From positions 1 through 64,000 of the forward strand of contig NZ_JAFEWE010000009.1 in the NCBI RefSeq assembly GCF_017355785.1: a stretch of 64,000 nt of DNA, read 5' to 3'. Of this stretch, positions 27,170 to 35,656 are shown piece after piece. The stretch's first letter is position 1. Every line of letters starts with the position of its first letter. The position numbers and the translations under genes were made by a program. The notes under the pieces were generated by a model, which ran no database searches, was not told where the DNA came from, and worked only from the letters and a program-made list of their open reading frames with translations. This DNA comes from Desertivirga arenae (GTDB lineage Bacteria; Bacteroidota; Bacteroidia; Sphingobacteriales; Sphingobacteriaceae).

Positions 27170-27766
27170 ATATCCAACTCTCACAATTTCAAGGAAAGAC
27201 ATGCTGTCTCTATTTTTGAACCAACTTACGCCGTACAGGTCATTCGTATTAAGCTCTGAATAAATGCTGAAGGCCTTAAGGCCTGTTTTGGGGAGTAACT
27301 TCTCTCCATTAAATTTCGCTTCAGTAGATAATGACACGTGAATTCTCGTGGATTTAGACCACCAGTAGTATCCTTTTGGATATTGAGTTTTGCTCCATTT
27401 TTCAAATTGCTCTCCAGGAGTGTATGAAACAAAGGTTCCAGGGTTTACAGGATAAATGGCAGTAATATCTTTGACCTTAATCCTTAGTGGTTTATAAGAA
27501 AATTTTCCAGCCAGGATCCTCAAAGGTCCTCCTTTCGATTCGGGAACATAACCAAAAGTAAAGTCTAGGTTACCTCTTTCTCCTTTAAATAAATCGTAAC
27601 TTATTCCCACACTTCCATAGCCTATGCTTCCTCCGTATTGAGTAACGGCTCCATCGGGGATCAAAAAGCGGGCTCCCTGACTATTAGCCTTTAAAATAGG
27701 AAATGCCATTAAAAGGAGTAGTGTCAGGACTTTAAAATTTAATAACTTTATGTAATAGCTTTCCAT
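27149..27766 (-). CDS. Probable outer-membrane beta-barrel protein
   Basis: A 205-residue exported protein. I place the start at the ATG at 27766 (MESYYIKLLNFKVL), which leads into a hydrophobic signal segment; the frame runs four codons further up. The mature part alternates polar and hydrophobic residues in strand-length blocks and ends in VGYGVRVYF, the C-terminal aromatic signal typical of outer-membrane barrels. No specific family recognised. It overlaps the 3' end of the metallophosphoesterase gene by 35 bases, so the two are coupled. Confidence 0.65.
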   Translation of the reverse strand: MESYYIKLLNFKVLTLLLLMAFPILKANSQGARFLIPDGAVTQYGGSIGYGSVGISYDLFKGERGNLDFTFGYVPESKGGPLRILAGKFSYKPLRIKVKDITAIYPVNPGTFVSYTPGEQFEKWSKTQYPKGYYWWSKSTRIHVSLSTEAKFNGEKLLPKTGLKAFSIYSELNTNDLYGVSWFKNRDSMSFLEIVRVGYGVRVYF

Positions 27767-28529
27767 TAACGATCTCAATTAGATAGAACTCCCTTTTGGC
27801 TGCCGTATTTGCCACAATAAAGGGGGTTGTTTTATTATAGGGATAGAGAACCTCCGTTTGGTTGATATGCGCATGTAAAGAGCCCAGGCATTTGGAGTTT
27901 TCAGTAAGTATAGAGGCATAAGGCTTTTCCAGTTCTGAATCAAAATCATCAGAAAATGAAGGTACATGTGAAACAGCAATATAATTATTTACCCCTGCCT
28001 CTGCTGCCATCTCAGCCTTCAGCCAGCTTATGTTAGGAATTGTGCCGTCGTAGTTATATTCCCTGCTGTTTGAGTCGAAGCAAACAAACTTTACACCGTC
28101 GTAAATAAAAGAAAAATTTTCATTTCCATACATACGCCTGAAAACGCTTTTCCCGTTTGCCGAAATGTCATGATTTCCGAGAACTGCGATATAAGGCATA
28201 TTCAAATCGGAATAGATGTCATTAATCCACTCCATCTCCTGGTACAATCCAAAATCGGAAATATCACCATTTAATAATGCGAAATCTACCCCCTTAATAG
28301 AATTGATAACACTTACCATGTCTTCGCAGGCGCTATAGGCCCGCTGAGTATCTCCAGTGAGAACAAACCTTATCGTATCATCTTTTTCCTGGGAGTATAA
28401 TTTTTCTATATTTTTCTTATTTAAGTCTGTAGGTGTATTTGAATCAAATTTCTGATTAGGACTGAATTCTACTTCGCCACATGCGAAGAGGAGTAGCAAT
28501 AGTATCAATAAGTATATGTGTGTTTTCAT
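27732..28529 (-). CDS. Calcineurin-like metallophosphoesterase, lipoprotein
   Basis: A 265-residue lipoprotein with the lipobox cysteine at residue 17 (LFAC). The catalytic domain has the metallophosphoesterase motifs in order: Asp60 in TGDTQ, Asp89 in NGDISD, GNHD at 118-121, VSH near 183-185 and LHAH near 213-216, giving a two-metal centre. Substrate unknown; the family covers phosphodiesterases and nucleotidases. Location outside the inner membrane suggests action on extracellular or periplasmic phosphoesters. It is divergent from the LtaS-like gene and probably co-expressed with the barrel protein downstream. Confidence 0.88.
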   Translation of the reverse strand: MKTHIYLLILLLLLFACGEVEFSPNQKFDSNTPTDLNKKNIEKLYSQEKDDTIRFVLTGDTQRAYSACEDMVSVINSIKGVDFALLNGDISDFGLYQEMEWINDIYSDLNMPYIAVLGNHDISANGKSVFRRMYGNENFSFIYDGVKFVCFDSNSREYNYDGTIPNISWLKAEMAAEAGVNNYIAVSHVPSFSDDFDSELEKPYASILTENSKCLGSLHAHINQTEVLYPYNKTTPFIVANTAAKREFYLIEIVNGKLLHKVIKF

Positions 28530-28587
28530 GTGTGTGCATAGTAACTGAGTGTTTGTTTTAAAAGAGCATAAAGCAGTCCAATGTTGA

Positions 28588-28616
28588 TTGCAAGGCTGAA
28601 TTTTACATTACTTTTG
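28588..28616 (+). promoter_or_regulatory. Promoter of the LtaS-like gene
   Basis: TTG at 28588-28590 and TACTTTTG at 28609-28616, spaced by 18 bases, match the Bacteroidota -33/-7 promoter form. The ATG follows 28 bases later. Confidence 0.6.
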
Positions 28617-28644
28617 CAGATATATTTTAATAAACCCGGACTAA

Positions 28645-30504
28645 ATGCGTGAAAATTTGCTTTCTGTACTTAAGTACTTCTTCCTGTGGTTACTATTTTT
28701 CTGCGTAGAACGGATGATCTTTCTATTGTTTTTCGTCGACAAAATTAAAAACTTTTCATCGGGAGAAATTGCTGCCAGCCTCAGATATGGCTTATGGATG
28801 GACATCTCAATGTCAGGATATTTTAGTGTGTTACCTCTGATTGGTTTTTTACTACTATGGTTAATCTCAAAAATTAGGCTTAGTCATGTATGGTTTCGTA
28901 TATATTTCAGGACGCTTGTTGTGCTTGCTTCTTTAATAACAGTGATAAATTTTAATATCTATAGGGAGTGGGGGTCGAAAATTAATAGCCGGGCCTTTGA
29001 ATTTTTGTTCGCTTCCCCGGGTGAAGCGATAGCAAGCAGTGTGTCTTCTCCTTTATTATTATCTTTTATAATTCTGGGTCTGCTTATTCTTCTGGGGTAC
29101 TACTTAAGTAAACAGGCAGACTTCGAAGTAAGCAAGGAGGGGAAGTGGTACATTAAATTGCCTATCGCCATTTTATTACTAGGCTTAAATTTTCTTGCAA
29201 TACGAGGAGGTTGGCAGTTAGCTCCGATGAACGAGAGTATGGCTTATTATTCGGCTAAACCTATATTGAATCATGCGGCTGTGAATACAGAATGGGCCTT
29301 ACTGCATTCCTTAATGAGTAAGTCGAGCAAGAAGAATCCTTTTATGTTCTATAAGTCTGAAGAAGCAGAATCAATTGTTCGAGAGTTATATCCTCCCAAC
29401 TCAGGTAATACAACCCGAATACTGACCACCGACCGTCCTAATATCGTTCTTGTTATCATGGAAAGCTTTACAGCAGATGTTATAGAAAGTCTGGACGGAG
29501 AAAAGGGCCTTGATCCGGGAATAGAAAGTCTTCTCCCCGAAGGTATACTCTTCAAACATATCTATGCTTCAGGAGATCGTACTGACAAAGGGGTTGTGTC
29601 AGTACTTAGTGCTTTCCCTACACAGGGAATGAAAAGCATTATGAAAGAGAATGAGAAGCAGTCAAAGCTACCATCTTTATTTAAGGCATTGGGTGCTGCA
29701 GGGTACAGTAGTTCATTTTATTATGGAGGAGAAATCCAATTTGCCAATATGAAATCCTATCTGCTTAATACAGGATGCCAAGAACTAATCGATAAAACAA
29801 GCTTCGATAAAAAAGATATGAATTCGAAGTGGGGCGCTTATGATGATGTTGTTTATCGCCGTCTTTCAAATGACTTAAATAAGAAAAAGGGCAAGCCTTT
29901 TTTTAGCGCCCTGTTAACCTTAACAAATCATGAGCCTTTCGAACTACCTGTTAAGCCACATTTTCCAGGTGAGGAAATTGAAAATAAGTTTAGGAGTACG
30001 GCCTACTATTCTGATTCTTGTTTGACCGCATTTATAAAGAGTGCAAAAGGAAGCCCGTGGTATAAGAAGACTCTTTTTATAGTTGTAGCGGATCATGGTC
30101 ATAGATTGCCTAAAAATCAGCATGAGATATACGACCCTAAGCGTTATCGTATCCCCCTACTCCTATTTGGCGATGCGATAAGAAAAGAGTACAGAGGTAG
30201 TACCGTTGAGAAGGTAGGGAGTCAAACAGATATTGCCGCAATCCTGCTTGCTCAGTTAAATTTGAAGAATAAAGATTTTCAATGGAGCAAGGATTTATAT
30301 AATGATAAGGTGCAGGGTCACGCCTTTTACAGCTGGGAAAATAGTTTTGGGTTTGTAAATGGTGAGAATAAAGCTCTTACATTTGATAATACAAGTAAGG
30401 CTGTTATATATAAGTCTCCTTATCTTGGGGACCAGGAAAATTCCTCTCTGCGCTATGCAAAAGCTTATATGCAGAGCGTATTTCAGCAGTTTCTCAGCTT
30501 TTAG
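28645..30504 (+). CDS. LtaS-like membrane phosphotransferase / sulfatase-family enzyme
   Basis: A 619-residue inner-membrane protein of the alkaline-phosphatase/sulfatase superfamily, LtaS-like subgroup. Five N-terminal transmembrane segments (about 10-30, 58-76, 88-105, 136-153, 170-188) precede a large periplasmic catalytic domain. Metal ligand Glu273 in VIMESF, nucleophile Thr313 in GDRTDKG, a NHEPF motif and ADHGHR are seen. Gram-positive relatives polymerise lipoteichoic acid; in Gram-negatives such enzymes move phosphoglycerol or phosphoethanolamine groups onto glycans or lipids. The actual acceptor here is unknown. Confidence 0.88.
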   Translation: MRENLLSVLKYFFLWLLFFCVERMIFLLFFVDKIKNFSSGEIAASLRYGLWMDISMSGYFSVLPLIGFLLLWLISKIRLSHVWFRIYFRTLVVLASLITVINFNIYREWGSKINSRAFEFLFASPGEAIASSVSSPLLLSFIILGLLILLGYYLSKQADFEVSKEGKWYIKLPIAILLLGLNFLAIRGGWQLAPMNESMAYYSAKPILNHAAVNTEWALLHSLMSKSSKKNPFMFYKSEEAESIVRELYPPNSGNTTRILTTDRPNIVLVIMESFTADVIESLDGEKGLDPGIESLLPEGILFKHIYASGDRTDKGVVSVLSAFPTQGMKSIMKENEKQSKLPSLFKALGAAGYSSSFYYGGEIQFANMKSYLLNTGCQELIDKTSFDKKDMNSKWGAYDDVVYRRLSNDLNKKKGKPFFSALLTLTNHEPFELPVKPHFPGEEIENKFRSTAYYSDSCLTAFIKSAKGSPWYKKTLFIVVADHGHRLPKNQHEIYDPKRYRIPLLLFGDAIRKEYRGSTVEKVGSQTDIAAILLAQLNLKNKDFQWSKDLYNDKVQGHAFYSWENSFGFVNGENKALTFDNTSKAVIYKSPYLGDQENSSLRYAKAYMQSVFQQFLSF

Positions 30505-30523
30505 AAAATGGGAAGAAATAGAA

Positions 30524-30547
30524 AAACCTGTCAGTACTGACAGGTTT
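30524..30547. terminator. Bidirectional terminator between convergent genes
   Basis: A perfect 24-base palindrome, arms AAACCTGTCAG and CTGACAGGTTT around a TA centre. It lies between the LtaS-like gene (plus) and the PAS kinase gene (minus). Confidence 0.7.
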
Positions 30548-30580
30548 ACTCATTTGAAGCGATTTAGATAATTAATATTT

Positions 30581-31720
30581 TTATATCACCGGCATGGTGA
30601 TCGTAAATGTTGTTCCTGTGTTTACCTGGCTATCTACCTCAATTTTGCCACCCAGTGATTCAATCTGAGTCTTTGTCATATGCAAACCAAGGCCTCTGCC
30701 TTCTTTATCGAAATTGAACTTCTTATAAAGGCCAAAAAGTTTATCTCCAACACTATTTAAATCCATGCCCAGTCCATTATCAGCAACTTTTATTAACAGT
30801 TGACCATCTGCCTTTTCTGCCGAAATAGTAATTGCAGGTGCTTCCTGATCTTTCGTGTATTTTATTGCATTACTGATCAGATTGTAGAATATGCTTTGAA
30901 CGTAGCTTTTTATTGATTTAACTTCCGCAACCTCTGGTTGAATAGCAAGGTTAAAGATTGCGTTGCTATCCTTGATTTGCTTCTTAAGATTGTTTTTAAC
31001 AGAAGTAATAATCTCCTCAATACTTATCGTCTCAAATTTTTCATTCATCGGCTTCCTTGAAGAAAGCACAAGATTTAAATCCTGAATAATTGTATCAATA
31101 GACTGAGCAGCATCTGAGATAAAGTTCACTAACTCACCCGTTTCTGAAGCCTCGTCCTGATAGTGAAATTTAATGATTTCGGTTAAGCCGATGATGTTTG
31201 CGATCGGCGACCGAAGGTTATGAGAAACAATGTAATTGAACTGCATCAATTCATTATACTTATGATTTAATTCAGTAATCAGACCTTCATGCTGCTTCTC
31301 CAGTGCTTTGATAGCTATGTTCTCTGCTTTTTCCCTTGTTATGTCTGTAATAAAACCTTCAACATCAGCAATGGAATCGGTTTCGTTATAGGTAGTATTA
31401 CTAACATCTTTTACCCACTTTACTGATCCATCCTTACATATTATGCGATATTCTTTTGGCTCGAAATTTTCCTCTGTTGCTTTAGGATTAAGAGATAATA
31501 TCAGGTTTTTATCCTCAGGATGAACAATGTTGATAAAGTCAATAGCAAGTAATTCTTCAACAGAGTAGCCGGTTAGGCTTACACATCCTGAACTAACGTA
31601 AATCAGAGTCAGATGCGGGGGAGAAGTGAGCTTATAGAACATTCCCTGAAGGTTTCTAAGGAGTCCTTCAGATATAGTTAAATTAATTTTTTGTTCTTCT
31701 TCTACCATTGTATGAGCCAT
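30581..31720 (-). CDS. PAS-domain sensor histidine kinase (soluble)
   Basis: A 379-residue histidine kinase without transmembrane segments. A PAS domain (about 18-128) with a PAC-like end EGFITDITREKAE is followed by a coiled-coil linker, the dimerisation domain with His167 in VSHNLRSPIANI, and an HATPase domain (N-box ISNAIKYT, G1 VADNGLGMD, G2 GRGLGLHMT). The HNLRSP form of the H-box is common in Bacteroidota cytosolic kinases. No response regulator is adjacent, so it is an orphan kinase. A second ATG four codons in (MVEEEQK) is an equally good start. Confidence 0.9.
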   Translation of the reverse strand: MAHTMVEEEQKINLTISEGLLRNLQGMFYKLTSPPHLTLIYVSSGCVSLTGYSVEELLAIDFINIVHPEDKNLILSLNPKATEENFEPKEYRIICKDGSVKWVKDVSNTTYNETDSIADVEGFITDITREKAENIAIKALEKQHEGLITELNHKYNELMQFNYIVSHNLRSPIANIIGLTEIIKFHYQDEASETGELVNFISDAAQSIDTIIQDLNLVLSSRKPMNEKFETISIEEIITSVKNNLKKQIKDSNAIFNLAIQPEVAEVKSIKSYVQSIFYNLISNAIKYTKDQEAPAITISAEKADGQLLIKVADNGLGMDLNSVGDKLFGLYKKFNFDKEGRGLGLHMTKTQIESLGGKIEVDSQVNTGTTFTITMPVI

Positions 31721-32359
31721 AACTTAACTTTTACCACTTTTCTAAACTCTGACGATAAGCGGAGTTGATTCAATAAGGGCAAAAGAGAGACCATATTTAA
31801 ACTTGACTGTGTTATTTTAGAATTTTGCTAAATAAAAGGGCTTGTTTTTTCTATTTCTTCTCTCAATGGCTTTTACGATTAGATTATTCGTAATAACGCT
31901 CTTCCCCGTAAGTTCTTTGCCTCTATTTCTTTTGATGATAAAGCTCCCCAAAAGTTCCCCAAATGCGATGGCGAGATTTTCCCATCTGTTTCGTGCTAAG
32001 GCAGGATGAAGCAGGTTGCGTGAGAGCTGAATAGTCGCTAAAATTGAAACGTAGTTAGGAATGGTGTGCATTTTGGAAAAAATGTCGTTACACGATTAAT
32101 TAAGTATTGTATTTAGGCTTTTATATAAGATGTAGCTCTTAGCTTTGTCAACAGAGTATTCTCTTTTTTAACCAATGTATTCATCTGTTATTGCTTCTCA
32201 CGGATCGTTTTTCAATACAAATTTGAGTTTCTCTTAGGGGATAAGTGTGTGATGTGTTACAATAAGGTATTGGGAAAGGTTATCAGTGCAGATAGTATCC
32301 GGGCAGGTAAAGAATATTTAAGGAGAAGCGCAAATTGTTGTAGAAAATAGATAACCAAT
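31721..32359. other. Gene-poor stretch before the second pectin block
   Basis: About 640 bases. The only open frame is a doubtful 84-codon minus-strand one at 31817-32071. Beyond that I see no repeats or strong hairpins. The last 250 bases must hold the promoter of the acetylesterase-GH105-mutarotase operon; no perfect TAnnTTTG is visible there. Confidence 0.5.
31817..32071 (-). CDS. Doubtful small ORF, hypothetical
   Basis: 84 codons, rich in Arg, Lys and Leu, with no recognisable family, signal peptide or motif. It is the only frame in a 640-base gap, and lies 96 bases past the PAS kinase start on the same strand. It may be spurious or a remnant of a longer gene. Confidence 0.25.
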   Translation of the reverse strand: MHTIPNYVSILATIQLSRNLLHPALARNRWENLAIAFGELLGSFIIKRNRGKELTGKSVITNNLIVKAIERRNRKNKPFYLAKF

Positions 32360-33139
32360 ATGAATTTTAAATTTAGAATGAGGAGCATACTGCCGTTATT
32401 GATCGCCTCTCTTAGTGTACTTTATGCTTTTAAGGCGGATAAAAAGCCGGTAATTTATATTATAGGAGACTCCACGGTCAGAAATTTCAATAATCAGCAA
32501 AGGGGATGGGGAAGTTTTCTGTCATCATTCCTTGATACTACTAAGATCAGCGTAGATAATCAAGCCATGGCTGGTAGGAGTACGCGTACTTTCATTAAGG
32601 AGAACCGGTGGAATAAAGTTGATTCTATGATGAAGTCTGGGGATTATCTTCTTATGCAGTTTGGACACAATGAAGGGTCCAAGCCAGATACCTCCCGGGC
32701 AGGATATCGAGGGGTATTGCAAGGGACCGGAGAGGAAACAAAAGAGTTAACCTGGAAGGATGGCACAATTGAGACTGTTCATACTTATGGATGGTACCTA
32801 CGGAAGTTCATAAGAGAAGCAAAGGCTAAAGGGGTGACACCAGTGGTAATTTCAATGATCCCGCGAAATCAATGGAAGGATGGGAAGGTGCTGCGAGCCA
32901 ACGAGAGCTACGGCAAATGGGCGAAAGAAGTTGCCGAGCAGGAAGATGTATTTTTTATAGACCTAAATAAGATTACAGCCGATAAATATGATCAGTTGGG
33001 TGCAGACAAGGTGAAAGACTATTTCTACGGGGACCATACACATACCAATGAGGTTGGGGCACGAATCAATGCGAGCTCTGTAATAGAAGGAATCAGGCTA
33101 GACAAAAAGCAGCCGTTAAACAAATACATTAAGAAATAA
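32360..33139 (+). CDS. Rhamnogalacturonan acetylesterase 1 (SGNH, CE12-like)
   Basis: A 259-residue exported SGNH esterase that should deacetylate rhamnogalacturonan. Signal peptide about 1-25. Nucleophile Ser38 in GDSTV, block III Asn104 in FGHNE, and catalytic Asp225/His228 in GDHTH. It lacks the accessory domain of the enzyme at 15380. First gene of a four-gene operon; the paralogue starts 14 bases later. Confidence 0.92.
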   Translation: MNFKFRMRSILPLLIASLSVLYAFKADKKPVIYIIGDSTVRNFNNQQRGWGSFLSSFLDTTKISVDNQAMAGRSTRTFIKENRWNKVDSMMKSGDYLLMQFGHNEGSKPDTSRAGYRGVLQGTGEETKELTWKDGTIETVHTYGWYLRKFIREAKAKGVTPVVISMIPRNQWKDGKVLRANESYGKWAKEVAEQEDVFFIDLNKITADKYDQLGADKVKDYFYGDHTHTNEVGARINASSVIEGIRLDKKQPLNKYIKK

Positions 33140-33153
33140 TAATCAGGTAACTA

Positions 33154-33957
33154 ATGAAGCAAGTAATTAAGTTTAGTCTTTTTTCAGCGATTATATTGTT
33201 CTCATCCTTCATTCTGACCAGGCCTGCAGATAAACCAACGCTGTTCCTGATCGGCGATTCTACTGTTCGAAATGGTCATGGGAAAGGAGATGGAGGATTG
33301 TGGGGTTGGGGAAGTTTTCTTCATGAATTTTTCGATACTACAAAGATCACTGTTAAAAATGAAGCCTTAGGTGGCACCAGTTCCCGTACTTTTTTTAACC
33401 GGGGACGCTGGGCTGCAGTACTTCCGCAAATTAGAAAAGGCGATTATCTGATCATGCAATTTGGACATAATGATAATGGACCGCTGGATGACACCGCCCG
33501 GGCAAGAGGAACAATTAAAGGAACCGGTGATGAAAGCAAAGAAATCTATAATCCAATAACCAAACAGCAGGAGGTGGTATATTCTTATGGCTGGTACATA
33601 AAGAAAATGGTACAGGAGGCAAAAGAGAAAGGAGCTACGGTGATCGTTTGCTCTCCTATACCCAGAAATGACTGGAAAGAGGGTAAGGTTAACCGGGCAA
33701 GTGAAGGCTATGGGAAATGGGCAAAAGAGGCAGCTTTGGCTTCAGGTGCCTTTTTCTTAGATTTGAATACACTTATTGCTGAGGATTATGATGTGGAAGG
33801 AGAATCAAAAGTAAGAGAAACCTACTTCAACACACAAGATCATACTCACCCGATAGAAGCAGGCGCTCGCCTTAATTCTGCCAAGGTAGTAGAGGGAATT
33901 AAAAGTATTAAAGGTCTTTCTTTAAAGAAATACTTGACTAAACAAGCTAAAAAGTAA
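33154..33957 (+). CDS. Rhamnogalacturonan acetylesterase 2 (SGNH, CE12-like)
   Basis: A 267-residue exported SGNH esterase, tandem paralogue of the preceding gene with the same motif set: Ser36 in GDSTV, FGHND, and DHTHP near the C-terminus. Both share GWGSF, the GTGEE/GTGDE block followed by YGWY, and the IPRN-W-GKV stretch. Retention of two copies suggests different positional or substrate preferences. The GH105 gene starts 11 bases downstream. Confidence 0.92.
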   Translation: MKQVIKFSLFSAIILFSSFILTRPADKPTLFLIGDSTVRNGHGKGDGGLWGWGSFLHEFFDTTKITVKNEALGGTSSRTFFNRGRWAAVLPQIRKGDYLIMQFGHNDNGPLDDTARARGTIKGTGDESKEIYNPITKQQEVVYSYGWYIKKMVQEAKEKGATVIVCSPIPRNDWKEGKVNRASEGYGKWAKEAALASGAFFLDLNTLIAEDYDVEGESKVRETYFNTQDHTHPIEAGARLNSAKVVEGIKSIKGLSLKKYLTKQAKK

Positions 33958-33968
33958 ACACATAAAAA

Positions 33969-35126
33969 ATGAATAATCGTTCCTGGCTAAAAACCATTTA
34001 TTGCTTATTGTTCCTGACAGTAACAGTAAGTCAGATGCAAGCTCAAAGTTTGCCGGATAAAAAAAGTGTTCTTAACGTAATGCGTTTAACGAATAGGTAT
34101 TTTATGAATACCTGGCCTGATGCAGGTAAACCAATAGTTACTAATAAAGAAAGACCAAGTAATATCTGGACCCGAGGCGTTTACTATGAAGGATTGATGG
34201 AGCTATATAGAATAGAGCCGAAAAAAAAGCACCGGAAATCTTACTATAACTATGCAGTGCAATGGGGAGAAAAGCATAAATGGGGATTAAGGAGTGGAAC
34301 TGCAAGGGAACGGCAGAATGCTGACGATCAAACTTGCGGACAGACCTATATAGATCTTTATCTGATCAATAAAAAGGAAGAACGTATAAGGGATATAAAA
34401 GCGGCAATAGATGGTATGCTTGCAAGTGATAGAGTTGATGACTGGTGGTGGATAGATGCACTGCAAATGGCAATGCCAGTTTTTGTACGTTTAGGAGAGG
34501 TGTATAACGAGCCTAAGTACTATGATAAGATGTATCAGATCTACAATTACACCAAAACCAAGCACGGGGGGAACGGATTATGGAACCCAGCTGATAAACT
34601 CTGGTGGAGAGATAAGGACTTTGTGCCTCCTTACAAGGAGCCTAATGGTGAAGATTGTTATTGGGCGAGAGGAAACGGCTGGGTTGTAGCAGCGTTAGTT
34701 CGCACGTTAGAAAAGCTTCCAAAAAGCGATCCTCATTATAATGAATACTTACAGGACTATAAAGACATGTTGGCGGCTCTGCTTCCCATTCAAAGGCAAG
34801 ATGGATATTGGAATGTTAGCCTTCACGATCCCAATAACTTCGGCGGTAAAGAGTTAACTGGTACTTCACTTTTTGTTTATGGTATGGCCTGGGGGATAAA
34901 TAATGGGCTAATAGATAGAGCAACGTATCTTCCGGTTTTGACTAAAGCCTGGAATGTTATGACAAAAGAGTGTGTGCATCCTAATGGTTTTCTGGGATAT
35001 GTTCAGGGAACAGGTAAAGAGCCGAAAGACGGACAACCTGTAAGCTACACATCGAAGCCTGACTTCGAAGACTACGGTCTAGGTTGTTTCTTACTAGCAG
35101 GTAGCGAGGTTTATAAGCTGAAGTAA
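33969..35126 (+). CDS. GH105 unsaturated rhamnogalacturonyl hydrolase 2
   Basis: A 385-residue exported (alpha/alpha)6-barrel enzyme of GH105. Signal peptide about 1-26. NADDQTCGQTYIDL at 117-130 carries the putative catalytic Asp, and WARGNGW at 232-238 is the family hallmark, as in the copy at 16738. The product is a 4-deoxy-uronate and a shortened rhamnogalacturonan oligosaccharide. Its length is close to characterised family members, whereas the first copy is 75 residues longer. Third gene of the operon. Confidence 0.92.
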   Translation: MNNRSWLKTIYCLLFLTVTVSQMQAQSLPDKKSVLNVMRLTNRYFMNTWPDAGKPIVTNKERPSNIWTRGVYYEGLMELYRIEPKKKHRKSYYNYAVQWGEKHKWGLRSGTARERQNADDQTCGQTYIDLYLINKKEERIRDIKAAIDGMLASDRVDDWWWIDALQMAMPVFVRLGEVYNEPKYYDKMYQIYNYTKTKHGGNGLWNPADKLWWRDKDFVPPYKEPNGEDCYWARGNGWVVAALVRTLEKLPKSDPHYNEYLQDYKDMLAALLPIQRQDGYWNVSLHDPNNFGGKELTGTSLFVYGMAWGINNGLIDRATYLPVLTKAWNVMTKECVHPNGFLGYVQGTGKEPKDGQPVSYTSKPDFEDYGLGCFLLAGSEVYKLK

Positions 35127-35204
35127 TAGTTGCAATATGCGCTGGCTGTTTATAGAAGATATCGGAAACTAATTATAGGTCAATCAAATTTTTATCTAAG
35201 GAAA

Positions 35205-35519
35205 ATGGCAAAGATCGCTTTTAAGATGAAGCTGAAACAGGGTTTCAAAGAAGAATACAAAGAACGCCACGACAAACTATGGCCTGAATTAAGGGAGCTT
35301 CTGAAGCAAAATGGTGTGAGTGACTATACTATTTTCCTTGATGAAGAAACTAATATTCTTTTTGGTGTGCAGCAGCAAAGCGGATCGCAGTCGTCACAAG
35401 ATCTGGGAGCAACTGAAATTGTACAGAGGTGGTGGGCTTACATGGCCGACATTATGGACACTAATCCTGATAATTCACCCGTATCGGTGCCACTTGTTGA
35501 AGTATTTCACATGGATTAA
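35205..35519 (+). CDS. rhaM: L-rhamnose mutarotase
   Basis: A 104-residue cytosolic mutarotase that interconverts alpha and beta anomers of L-rhamnose. I place the start at the ATG at 35205, which has an AAGGA sequence just upstream and gives the family length; the frame is open back to a TTG at 35130. His22 in ERHDKLWPEL corresponds to the catalytic histidine of E. coli YiiL/RhaM, and the ending RWWAYMADIMDTNPDNSPV is highly conserved. Its presence marks rhamnose as the sugar released by this operon. The isomerase, kinase and aldolase are not in the window. Confidence 0.93.
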   Translation: MAKIAFKMKLKQGFKEEYKERHDKLWPELRELLKQNGVSDYTIFLDEETNILFGVQQQSGSQSSQDLGATEIVQRWWAYMADIMDTNPDNSPVSVPLVEVFHMD

Positions 35520-35556
35520 AAACACTCAGGTAAGCTTATTCTTAAAGGAATTTTAA

Positions 35557-35596
35557 ATACTGTCCATAGAGGCTATGGTGCTTCTTCGGACAGTAT
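35557..35596. terminator. Nested hairpins between mutarotase and GH106 genes
   Basis: Outer arms ATACTGTCC (35557-35565) and GGACAGTAT (35588-35596); inner arms CCATAG (35564-35569) and CTATGG (35573-35578). The two compete for the bases 35564-35565. No long U-tract follows. It may be a weak terminator or an attenuation structure limiting read-through to the GH106 gene. Confidence 0.45.
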
Positions 35597-35656
35597 TATA
35601 AGTAAAGCCTTCTATGTCTTGACAGACAATCGGGGCTTTTAATTTATAAACGCAAT

